A stretch of DNA of 18,299 nt from Candidatus Opitulatrix roisinitermitis (GTDB lineage Bacteria > Actinomycetota > Actinomycetes > Actinomycetales > Bifidobacteriaceae): contig JAITSD010000069.1 in assembly GCA_031288055.1 (NCBI GenBank), forward strand, positions 1 through 18,299, given 5' to 3'. The notes beneath the pieces are model-generated. The model was not told where the DNA came from, did no database searches, and was given only the letters and a program-made list of their open reading frames with translations. Positions within the stretch are counted from its first letter, which is position 1; every line of letters starts with the position of its first letter. This document shows, one piece after another, positions 1 to 6,257 of this stretch. The translations under genes were made by a program, and so were the position numbers.

Positions 1-371
1 TCCGCTAAATGAACTATAAAAATAGCCAAAGTTCTAACAGCTATAGTTAAAACTAATCCAGCCATAGCAAAAGGGATTGCTAAAGCTATGCCATTACTAT
101 TATCTAATTTAGCCGGCCCGCAAACCAAAATAGCACTAGCTACCGAAGCAAAAGCTGCGTCTGGGGCTATAGACGCTCCTATATTCATCCAACCTAAAGC
201 TATTAACTGAAGTGTGCCTCCCAAAATAACACCTTTAGTAGGTTCACCAAAAGCTAACCCCACAAGTGTGCAAGCTACTATTGGCTGATGTAATTCAAAT
301 TGGTCTAAAACTGATTCACAACCTGCCAAAAAAGCCAATAATATTACCAAAACAATAGTTATAACACTCAT
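1..371 (-). CDS. manY: PTS mannose-family EIIC component (3'-partial)
   Basis: This is the membrane channel subunit of a mannose/fructose/sorbose-family PTS permease, which moves sugar across the inner membrane for phosphorylation by EIIB. The first 123 residues, read on the minus strand, are visible; the gene runs off the left edge. Recognisable family stretches are SVLDQFELHQPIVACTLVG near residue 20, GVILGGTLQLIALGWMNIGA near 50 and APDAAFASV near 72, all within long hydrophobic segments. The start ATG follows the stop codon of the EIIAB gene with no intervening base. A GAGGG Shine-Dalgarno at 379-383, 7 nt upstream, lies inside the last codons of that gene, so the two are almost certainly co-transcribed and translationally coupled. 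An EIID partner is expected beyond the edge but cannot be seen. The family call is firm; substrate is not decided by sequence. Confidence 0.93.
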   Translation of the reverse strand, partial: MSVITIVLVILLAFLAGCESVLDQFELHQPIVACTLVGLAFGEPTKGVILGGTLQLIALGWMNIGASIAPDAAFASVASAILVCGPAKLDNSNGIALAIPFAMAGLVLTIAVRTLAIFIVHLA

Positions 372-1370
372 TTATTTACCCTCTTTTTCTTTAACTATTT
401 TCATTAAATCTTGTTTATTATCAGATGGTACTTGTCTAACTTCGAAATTATATCCCATACTTATCATATCTTTAACGCTTCTTATATCCTCGTTATCTAC
501 CGCAATAGATTTTGTTAACATAATTTTACCTTCGGCATGAGCCATAGTACCAATATTTATTTCCAAAGGTGAGACTTTCATATTAAAGCGTTCTTGAGTT
601 TGTATAATAGCTTGTTCCAAATCTTGCGGCTTTTCAAATAATAAAAAAGTTCTGGTGCCAGAAAACCTAGCGTCAGGATAAACCTCAGCAAATTTAGACA
701 CTGGCACAACATTAACTGTCACACCAGGCGGACCAGCTTGTTTAACAAACGAACGGCGTAATTCATCTTTAGCCACAGAATCTGAAACCACCACAATTCT
801 ATCAGGTTTAACTGCTTTAGTCCAGGTCATAGCTACTTGTCCGTGTAACAATCTTGAATCTATTCTAATAAAAGCAATATCCCAATGATGAACACCATCA
901 TAAATTGGTTTTGACTGAACTTTTTGTCCAGTGTGCCCCACGCCCCGCAAATGATCAGTTTTTTTACCAATATCAATTTCAGGAATTGTTTTAATGCCAG
1001 ATTGATAATTTTCTAAAACAAATTTAGCTAATTCAACAGCTGTTTTAGTATTAGGGGCAGCTGATGACACTTCAAGCAAAGAAGGTAAATTAACGCCTGT
1101 CACAATTGCCATTCGATGCTTATAATCAGTAAACAAATTTTGAAAAACATTAAACGGCGAACCAGCAAACAAATCACATAAAACTAATATTTGCTCATCT
1201 TTTGGTAAAGAATCAATAATTTCTTGAGCTCGCTTCTGTAAACTCTGTGGAGATTCGCCAGTTTCTATATGACATGTATAAAGCCACGGCTGATCTCCAA
1301 ATATCATCTGACTAGCCTGCTTCATTCCATCTGCGAACATACCATGTGAAGCCAAAATTAATGATGTCAT
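372..1370 (-). CDS. manX: PTS mannose-family EIIA-EIIB fusion protein
   Basis: This cytoplasmic phosphotransfer protein takes phosphate from HPr on its EIIA domain and passes it through EIIB to the sugar held by EIIC. Taken from the ATG at 1368-1370 it has 332 residues. EIIA spans about 1-125, with the active His9 in LILASHG and the family stretch CDLFAGSPFN near 65-74. A linker follows, then EIIB from about 163, with active His176 in RIDSRLLHGQVA. The domain order matches E. coli ManX. The open frame extends 28 codons upstream to 1454, but that extension crosses a G/C tract, is unlike any EIIA N-terminus and would move the active His to residue 37. The chosen start puts His where the family has it and sits exactly 6 nt after an extended -10 box. 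First gene of a PTS operon with EIIC, divergent from ptsI. Probable cargo is mannose, glucose or an amino sugar; nagBA nearby favours the last, by inference. Confidence 0.93.
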   Translation of the reverse strand: MTSLILASHGMFADGMKQASQMIFGDQPWLYTCHIETGESPQSLQKRAQEIIDSLPKDEQILVLCDLFAGSPFNVFQNLFTDYKHRMAIVTGVNLPSLLEVSSAAPNTKTAVELAKFVLENYQSGIKTIPEIDIGKKTDHLRGVGHTGQKVQSKPIYDGVHHWDIAFIRIDSRLLHGQVAMTWTKAVKPDRIVVVSDSVAKDELRRSFVKQAGPPGVTVNVVPVSKFAEVYPDARFSGTRTFLLFEKPQDLEQAIIQTQERFNMKVSPLEINIGTMAHAEGKIMLTKSIAVDNEDIRSVKDMISMGYNFEVRQVPSDNKQDLMKIVKEKEGK

Positions 1371-1376
1371 AGTACT

Positions 1377-1406
1377 ATTGTAACATATTAACAACATTAA
1401 TGTCAT
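1377..1406 (-). promoter_or_regulatory. Promoter of PTS EIIAB-EIIC operon (leaderless)
   Basis: On the minus strand an extended -10, TGTTACAAT, occupies 1377-1385 and ends 6 nt before the EIIAB ATG, so the predicted first transcribed base is the A of that ATG at 1370. A possible -35, ATGACA (5 of 6 matches to TTGACA), lies at 1401-1406 with an 18-nt spacer. No Shine-Dalgarno precedes the ATG. This promoter is the best evidence for the shorter EIIAB start. Confidence 0.7.
1394..1403. promoter_or_regulatory. Palindrome overlapping PTS promoter (candidate operator)
   Basis: ACATTAATGT is a perfect 10-bp inverted repeat that overlaps the candidate -35 of the EIIAB promoter, where a dimeric regulator would compete with RNA polymerase. 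Its left part belongs to a 10-mer, ACAACATTAA (1391-1400), that recurs at 1530-1539 over the -35 position of the divergent ptsI promoter. Short AT-rich palindromes also arise by chance, and no regulator gene is visible in the window. Confidence 0.35.
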
Positions 1407-1410
1407 ATAT

Positions 1411-1424
1411 CCCCCCCCGCCCCC
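1411..1424. repeat. C8-G-C5 homopolymeric tract in the PTS intergenic region
   Basis: Fourteen consecutive G/C bases (eight C, one G, five C on the plus strand) stand in a strongly AT-rich 198-bp intergenic region. The tract covers about -41 to -54 relative to the predicted EIIAB start of transcription, just upstream of the -35. I saw no comparable run elsewhere in the window. Tracts of this kind are prone to slipped-strand length change and also to sequencing error. Confidence 0.75.
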
Positions 1425-1529
1425 AACATAATCTAACTCACAAACTACAAACATTCAAACACTATCTACCAAATGAACAGAAATAAAATCATAGTTTTTA
1501 GACATTTTATTCAGAGTTTACTTCACAGG

Positions 1530-1539
1530 ACAACATTAA
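1530..1539 (+). repeat. Second copy of ACAACATTAA near the ptsI promoter
   Basis: This 10-mer is identical to 1391-1400 and in the same orientation, and it covers the place where a -35 of the ptsI promoter would be (no good -35 hexamer is seen there). The two copies bracket the divergent regulatory region and could be sites for one regulator shared by the PTS permease and ptsIH. Two copies alone are weak evidence. Confidence 0.3.
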
Positions 1540-1553
1540 ACTTTCTCACTTCA

Positions 1554-1562
1554 TGATATAAT
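1554..1562 (+). promoter_or_regulatory. Extended -10 promoter of ptsI (leaderless)
   Basis: TGATATAAT is a consensus TATAAT preceded by the TGn extension, and it ends exactly 6 nt before the ptsI ATG at 1569. Transcription would start at the A of the ATG. No -35 match is seen, as expected for an extended -10, and there is no Shine-Dalgarno. The segment through the ATG closely resembles that before nadR (both have AGAATATG at the start codon). Confidence 0.72.
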
Positions 1563-1568
1563 CAGAAT

Positions 1569-3182
1569 ATGATTAAATTAGCTGGAAAAGCTGTATCTGG
1601 CGGTATTGGTTTTGGCAAAGCTTTTGTTATAAAAAATGTTAATTTAGATATCAAAACTCAGTATAAAGGTCAAACTGAGGAATTAAAAGCTCTCAATTTA
1701 GCTTTAAATAAAACCGATGAACAACTACAAACCATTTATAAAAAAGCTGAAATTGAACTAGGTAAAGCTAATGCCGATATAATAGATATTCAAAGAACTA
1801 TGTTATTTGATCCTGAATTTCTATCACAAATAAAAATGAATATAAATCAAGGTCAAACCGCAAAAGACGCTGTGCTAGAAACTGGACATAATATGGCAGA
1901 AATTTTTGCCAATCTAGACGATAATTATATGAAAGCCCGAGCCATTGATATTCGCGATATAACTAATAGAATTACTAAAAATATTTTAGGTATTGATATT
2001 AACTGGCAAATAACCGAAGATTCAATTATTTTTGGGAACGAAATAACACCAGCTGACACATTAAGTTTAGACACTAGTAAAATTAAAGGCATCGTCTCTA
2101 AAGTTGGCTCAAACACTTCTCATAGTGCTATTCTAGCTCGTAATTTAGGCGTGCCTTGTATAATAAATGTAGCTGATTTAAATATTGATAGAATAATAGT
2201 TGGTCAAGAAGTAGCTATTGATGCTGGAACTCAATATATTTATTTTGAACCTTATCCTAATATAAGAAAGGCCTTAAAAAAATTATCCATTGAATTAGCT
2301 GAGAAATTTGAACTGCTTCTGAAATTAAAAAATGTTCCGGCTATAACCAAATCAAAAAAACATATTGAAGTGGCAGCAAATATTGGCGGAACTGATGAAA
2401 TACAAGCTGTTTTAGATAATGGCGCCGAAGCCATAGGGCTTTATAGAAGTGAATTTTTATTTATTGGTCGTGCCGCTCCACCTAGCGAAGAGGAACAATT
2501 TACAGCCTTTTCAAAAGTAGTTAAAGCTATGTCTGGCAAGCGAGTTGTTATTAGAACTATTGATATAGGTACTGATAAAATAGCCGATTATTTAAATTTA
2601 CCCCATGAAGAAAACCCAGCTTTAGGCTATAGAGCCATCCGCATTTGTTTTGACCAATTAGATATTTTTAAAACCCATCTTAGAGCTATTTTAAAAGCTT
2701 CAGCTTTTGGTCAAGTCGCTATTATGTTTCCCATGATTGCATCTAGCTGGGAGGTTAGAAGAGCTAAGGAAATTTTACAACTTGTGCACAAACAACTAAT
2801 TAAAGAGGGTATTAAAATTGGTAAATATGAAATAGGCATTATGATAGAAACACCAGCCGCAGCTATAACTAGCGATGAATTAGCTAAAGAAGTTGATTTT
2901 TTCTCAGTTGGCACAAATGATTTAACCCAGTATACACTAGCTGCTGATAGAGGATCTCCAGCTATGGATAAATATATTAATCCTCACCATCCTGCCATTT
3001 TAGAGCTTTTACGCTTAGTAGCTCATAACGCCCATACTAACGGTATATGGGCTGGAATATGTGGCGAATTGGCTGGTGATTTTGAATTAACTAGTTTTTT
3101 TATAAAAATAGGTATTGATGAATTATCAGTTTCAGCACCCAAAGTCTTAGAATTAAAGGACAAAATAATAAATCATAAATAG
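1569..3182 (+). CDS. ptsI: PTS Enzyme I (phosphoenolpyruvate-protein phosphotransferase)
   Basis: This cytoplasmic enzyme autophosphorylates from PEP and passes the phosphate to HPr, the first step for all PTS sugars. At 537 residues it is near the family's usual 540-575. The N-terminal HPr-binding and phosphohistidine domain covers about 1-225, with active His185 in SNTSHSAILARNLGVP. The C-terminal PEP-binding barrel follows, with GLYRSEFLF near 290, a typical TIDIGTDK stretch near 335, FFSVGTNDLTQYTLAADR near 445 and the catalytic Cys in GICGELAGD near 500. The start is fixed by the family N-terminus (residues 2-16) and by an extended -10 box 6 nt upstream, implying a leaderless mRNA. ptsH follows after 92 nt on the same strand, and the permease operon diverges upstream. 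All key residues are intact. Confidence 0.97.
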   Translation: MIKLAGKAVSGGIGFGKAFVIKNVNLDIKTQYKGQTEELKALNLALNKTDEQLQTIYKKAEIELGKANADIIDIQRTMLFDPEFLSQIKMNINQGQTAKDAVLETGHNMAEIFANLDDNYMKARAIDIRDITNRITKNILGIDINWQITEDSIIFGNEITPADTLSLDTSKIKGIVSKVGSNTSHSAILARNLGVPCIINVADLNIDRIIVGQEVAIDAGTQYIYFEPYPNIRKALKKLSIELAEKFELLLKLKNVPAITKSKKHIEVAANIGGTDEIQAVLDNGAEAIGLYRSEFLFIGRAAPPSEEEQFTAFSKVVKAMSGKRVVIRTIDIGTDKIADYLNLPHEENPALGYRAIRICFDQLDIFKTHLRAILKASAFGQVAIMFPMIASSWEVRRAKEILQLVHKQLIKEGIKIGKYEIGIMIETPAAAITSDELAKEVDFFSVGTNDLTQYTLAADRGSPAMDKYINPHHPAILELLRLVAHNAHTNGIWAGICGELAGDFELTSFFIKIGIDELSVSAPKVLELKDKIINHK

Positions 3183-3212
3183 TAAATTTGCCACACTAAA
3201 ATTATATAACAG

Positions 3213-3221
3213 TGCTAGACT
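3213..3221 (+). promoter_or_regulatory. Possible extra promoter for ptsH
   Basis: In the 92-nt gap between ptsI and ptsH, TGCTAGACT fits the extended -10 pattern TGnTAnnnT and its TAGACT core equals that of the upstream rpoB promoter. It would give a leader of about 45 nt that carries the ptsH Shine-Dalgarno. No well-placed -35 is seen. It could let HPr be made in excess of Enzyme I, but read-through from ptsI is equally possible. Confidence 0.3.
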
Positions 3222-3274
3222 GGTATGTAGTAGAGTTATGCAATAATCTAGTGAAATATTTTGAAAGGATAAAA

Positions 3275-3535
3275 ATGACAGTAGAAATTAAACACATAGT
3301 TAAAGATGAATTAGGTATTCACGCTCGTCCAGCTGGTGAATTAGTTAAGCAATTAGCTAATGTTAACAGTGATGTTACTTTGGAAAGTAACAACAAAAAT
3401 GGCAACGCCAAATCAATTATGTCAATTATGTCATTAGCTGTTAAACAGGGCGATGATATCGTATTTACAATTAGCGGCAGTGACGAAAAAGAAGTAGCTA
3501 GTCAACTAGAATCTTTTTTGAAAGAGAATTTTTAA
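3275..3535 (+). CDS. ptsH: PTS phosphocarrier protein HPr
   Basis: HPr shuttles phosphate from Enzyme I to EIIA domains. The 86-residue product matches the usual size of 85-90. The active His16 lies in LGIHARPAGELV, and the segment KSIMSIMSLAV carries Ser47, at the place of the Ser46 that HPr kinase modifies in Firmicutes; no HPr kinase gene is in view, so regulation through it is not shown. An in-frame ATG 21 codons upstream (3212) is rejected because the ATG at 3275 has an AAAGGA Shine-Dalgarno 5 nt before it and gives the correct N-terminus. The 3' end overlaps the convergent nagA by 38 bp. It follows ptsI, with which it probably shares a transcript. Confidence 0.96.
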   Translation: MTVEIKHIVKDELGIHARPAGELVKQLANVNSDVTLESNNKNGNAKSIMSIMSLAVKQGDDIVFTISGSDEKEVASQLESFLKENF

Positions 3536-4427
3536 TCACCTTTTCACTCAAACCTAATTTTTTAGCCCTTTGAGCAGCTGCTCCTAAAGTTAGTGTAGAT
3601 CCAGCAATAGTATCGGTGTTATTGATTTTAGCTTTTCTATTTTTAACTAATACTGGCAAATCACCTATTTTATAATTGCCATCCGGCATACCAGTTGCTT
3701 CCATGGCATCTGTAACTAAAGCCACAGCTGTTTGTTCAGTTTTATAATCAGAAAATAAATCAAAGGCCAATTTAACCACCGAATCTGCTATATGCCAGCC
3801 GTCATTAATTATTTCAACCGTTAATCTGTTACCTTTTTTATACCAATCTCTAGCCGCCATAATCGGCCCTGGTTGACGATGATTGATTCCACCCATAGCA
3901 TTAAATAAATGGGTAAAATTACTTGCCCCAGACTCTAAAGCTTGCCAAGTTTGTTCATAATTAGCATCTGTATGCCCAATAGATGCCACAATTTGACGCG
4001 ATTTTATATATTCTATAGCTTTTATACCGCCATCTAATTCTGGTGCTAAAGTAATCTGAGCTATTTGACCATCCCCTGTATCAATTAAATCTTTCACAAA
4101 AGCTATATCGGGATTGGACAAATACTTAATATTATGAGCACCTTTATACAAAGGCGAAATAAAATTGGCTTCTAAATGAATGCCTAAAATATCATCTCTT
4201 TGTCGAGAAATCTCAGATAAAGCCGCCACACGCATTAAAAGCTTATCTCGACTAGATGTAACTAATGATAGAATATGATACTTAGTGCCAGATTTTTTAT
4301 GCGGTGCTAAAGCTATGTCTAAGGCTGCTAAGCCATCTGTTTTGTTTTTAATAAATCTATCAGCCACACTATCATTTGATAAACCACCACCACCATGAAA
4401 ATGGTTATCAATCATTATATTTGGCAT
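3498..4427 (-). CDS. nagA: N-acetylglucosamine-6-phosphate deacetylase, shortened at both ends
   Basis: NagA removes the acetyl group from GlcNAc-6-phosphate to give GlcN-6-phosphate. The product has 309 residues against about 380 for the family. It begins at the metal-site motif (His9 and His11 in NHFHGGGG), so the first half of the usual N-terminal beta domain is absent; a TAG two codons upstream excludes extension. It ends at LSKKILVD, before the usual C-terminal strands (the ADLVVLD-like segment). The barrel core keeps Glu86 (HLEANF, where the family has HLEGPF), His152 (SIGHTDANY), His173 (FTHLFNAMGG), WH at 211-212 and the catalytic Asp240 (VTDAMEATGMPDG). The last dozen codons are antisense to the end of ptsH. 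It follows nagB by 34 bp. Intact catalytic residues argue against a plain pseudogene, but lack of the beta domain makes activity uncertain. Confidence 0.88.
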   Translation of the reverse strand: MPNIMIDNHFHGGGGLSNDSVADRFIKNKTDGLAALDIALAPHKKSGTKYHILSLVTSSRDKLLMRVAALSEISRQRDDILGIHLEANFISPLYKGAHNIKYLSNPDIAFVKDLIDTGDGQIAQITLAPELDGGIKAIEYIKSRQIVASIGHTDANYEQTWQALESGASNFTHLFNAMGGINHRQPGPIMAARDWYKKGNRLTVEIINDGWHIADSVVKLAFDLFSDYKTEQTAVALVTDAMEATGMPDGNYKIGDLPVLVKNRKAKINNTDTIAGSTLTLGAAAQRAKKLGLSEKVIKNSLSKKILVD

Positions 4428-4434
4428 AATCTAT

Positions 4435-4440
4435 ACTATA
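4435..4440 (-). promoter_or_regulatory. Possible -10 before nagA
   Basis: TATAGT lies 7 nt before the nagA ATG in the 34-bp nagB-nagA gap, and no Shine-Dalgarno is present. It resembles the leaderless arrangement of nagB but lacks the TG extension and is one base farther out, so chance in AT-rich DNA cannot be excluded. Confidence 0.25.
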
Positions 4441-4461
4441 AAATCAAATACTTTTTTAAAA

Positions 4462-5247
4462 TTATATACCCTGCCATTTAGGTTTATTCAAATAAGCCCA
4501 TTTATAATATGATCTATACCGCAATTTGCTAGCCGCCGCATCATCAACAATTATAGTCACATGAGGGTGTAACTGAATAGCTGAAGCTGGTGAAGCAGCC
4601 GTTACGGAACCTTCCACAGCTTTAACTATAGCATCAGATTTATTTTCCCCAAAAGCTAAAAGTACTATATGACGAGCATCCATAATAGTGCCTATACCTT
4701 GTGTTATACAATGAATAGGCACTTCATCAATAGAATTAAAAAAACGAGAATTATCCTCTCTGGTTTGCTCAGTTAAGGTTTTAATGCGAGTACGGGAAGC
4801 TAAAGACGAACCTGGTTCATTAAAACCAATATGACCGTCAGTACCCACTCCTAAAATTTGCACATCAACACCGCCAGCAGCTTTAATTTTTACTTCATAG
4901 TCATCGCCAGATGTCGCCAAATACTTCATATCACCTGAAGGTAAATGAACTTTACGAGGATTTAAACCAATTTGTTTAATTACATTTTTAGAAATAAAAT
5001 TTGTATAACTTTCAGGATGCCCTTTCGGTAAACCAACATATTCGTCCAAGGCAAAACCTTGAACTTGCGAAATGTCTATTTTATCATTAGCCACTATATT
5101 AGCAATATGCTTATACATCATAACTGGCGTGGAACCAGTGGCTAGACCCCAAACCGCATTGGGTTTTTGTCGAACAACATCTACAAATATATTTGCCGCC
5201 AATTTAGTTGCATCATTTTTACTATGAACTATTATTACCTCAGCCAT
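4462..5247 (-). CDS. nagB: Glucosamine-6-phosphate deaminase
   Basis: NagB converts GlcN-6-phosphate to fructose-6-phosphate and ammonia, feeding amino sugars into glycolysis. At 261 residues it has the normal length. Visible family signatures are the phosphate-binding GLATGSTP (34-41), Asp68 in FALDEYVGLP, Asp137 and His139 in GVGTDGHIGFNEPGSS with Glu144, and the C-terminal SAIQLHPHVTIIVDDAA. All active-site residues are present. The start is supported by an extended -10 box ending 6 nt before the ATG in the 19-bp gap after mutM, so nagB probably heads its own leaderless nagB-nagA transcript instead of relying on the upstream housekeeping genes. Together with nagA and the PTS permease it suggests use of GlcNAc or GlcN. 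Confidence 0.96.
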   Translation of the reverse strand: MAEVIIVHSKNDATKLAANIFVDVVRQKPNAVWGLATGSTPVMMYKHIANIVANDKIDISQVQGFALDEYVGLPKGHPESYTNFISKNVIKQIGLNPRKVHLPSGDMKYLATSGDDYEVKIKAAGGVDVQILGVGTDGHIGFNEPGSSLASRTRIKTLTEQTREDNSRFFNSIDEVPIHCITQGIGTIMDARHIVLLAFGENKSDAIVKAVEGSVTAASPASAIQLHPHVTIIVDDAAASKLRYRSYYKWAYLNKPKWQGI

Positions 5248-5253
5248 ATCAAT

Positions 5254-5262
5254 ATTTTAGCA
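5254..5262 (-). promoter_or_regulatory. Extended -10 promoter of nagB (leaderless)
   Basis: On the minus strand TGCTAAAAT fits TGnTAnnnT and ends 6 nt before the nagB ATG, the same geometry as for the PTS EIIAB gene, ptsI and nadR. It fits wholly inside the short gap after the mutM stop codon. No -35 or Shine-Dalgarno is evident. Confidence 0.65.
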
Positions 5263-5266
5263 TAAA

Positions 5267-6226
5267 TCAAGTCTTTATTTTTTGGCAATAAGGACATATA
5301 TGTGTACCCCGTCCAGCTACTTTAATCTTAATAATTCGGCTAGAACGATTTTGAAACAAACATCTAGGACAAAGTTGTCCTTCGCGCCTAAAAACCTTGG
5401 CAAATTTTAAATAAGACCCTCTATTACCTAAAGAATCAACATAATTTCTAGCTGTTGAACCTCCATGCTTAATAGATAATTTCATAACCTTAATAATGTT
5501 CGCTAACAAATTATATAATTGTTTATCTGATAAATTATTGACTTTTTGTAAAGGGTGAATTTTAGACATCCATAAAGATTCATCAGCATATATATTACCC
5601 ACTCCAGCTAAAACTGTTTGATCTAAAATAGAAGCTTTTATATTAGAGTTTTTATGTCGTTTAATACGACTAATAAACTCTTCAAAAACTATTTTATCAG
5701 GCGTAGTATTATACGCTTTATAATCTGATTCTGTTTTAAACGGCTCAGGACCAAGTTTTTTAATAAATTCGAAAGTATTCAAACTATTAGTCTTAATTAA
5801 TTTAATCCAACCAAACATTCTTTGATCATTAAAAAATAATTTATAATTATCCGATAAAGTAAAAATTATTCTACTGGAACTGTCAGGCAATTTACCAATT
5901 AATGAATTTGTAGGATGCCCACCAGCCCAATTTTGCGAATTTGATATATTTGCTAGAATATCGTTATTAATTTTTTGTCGTAAAACTAACTGCCCTGTCA
6001 TTTTCAGATGAATTAATAATGAAAAACCACTATTTAAATTGATTATTAAAAGTTTTGCTCGTCTTTGTAAACCAATAATTTTAGCCCCTAAAATATGGCT
6101 TGACAAATCACTACTAGATATTTGCCAAGATTTTGCAGTCAAAATACCAACAGCTTGAATTTGACAATTGACAATTCTGCGTGCTAGTCCTCTTTTTATA
6201 ACTTCAACTTCTGGTAACTCTGGCAT
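5267..6226 (-). CDS. mutM: Formamidopyrimidine-DNA glycosylase
   Basis: MutM (Fpg) excises 8-oxoguanine and formamidopyrimidines from DNA and cuts the strand. The N-terminus MPELPEVEVIKRGL gives the catalytic Pro and Glu after Met removal. The helix-two-turn-helix region is clear (ILDQTVLAGVGNIYADESLW, about 205-225). A C-terminal zinc finger has CPRC at 286-289 and CPYC at 311-314, with the DNA-contacting Arg in AGRGTHICPYC. At 319 residues it is longer than most bacterial Fpg (about 270-290), mainly through a segment near 85-115 before the GGHPTNSLIGKLPD stretch. It lies 31 bp after dus and 19 bp before nagB, on the same strand. No convincing Shine-Dalgarno or leaderless -10 precedes its ATG, so it is probably read from the upstream genes. 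Confidence 0.96.
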   Translation of the reverse strand: MPELPEVEVIKRGLARRIVNCQIQAVGILTAKSWQISSSDLSSHILGAKIIGLQRRAKLLIINLNSGFSLLIHLKMTGQLVLRQKINNDILANISNSQNWAGGHPTNSLIGKLPDSSSRIIFTLSDNYKLFFNDQRMFGWIKLIKTNSLNTFEFIKKLGPEPFKTESDYKAYNTTPDKIVFEEFISRIKRHKNSNIKASILDQTVLAGVGNIYADESLWMSKIHPLQKVNNLSDKQLYNLLANIIKVMKLSIKHGGSTARNYVDSLGNRGSYLKFAKVFRREGQLCPRCLFQNRSSRIIKIKVAGRGTHICPYCQKIKT

Positions 6227-6257
6227 AAATATACTAAAACCTATTAATCAATTCTAA

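Noticed and set aside
1411..1424. Intramolecular G-quadruplex on the minus strand
   Set aside because: Fourteen bases with one C are too few for four runs of three G with loops; only a two-layer form is possible, so I kept it as a slippage tract.
1371..1454. N-terminal extension of the EIIAB gene to the ATG at 1452-1454 (28 extra residues with five Gly)
   Set aside because: It is unlike EIIA N-termini, crosses the G/C tract and the promoter region, and moves the active His from residue 9 to 37. The ATG at 1368-1370 fits the family and the leaderless promoter.
3212..3274. Longer HPr start at 3212
   Set aside because: HPr proteins begin directly before the first strand as given by the ATG at 3275, which has an AAAGGA site 5 nt upstream; the extension has no homologous look and no ribosome site.
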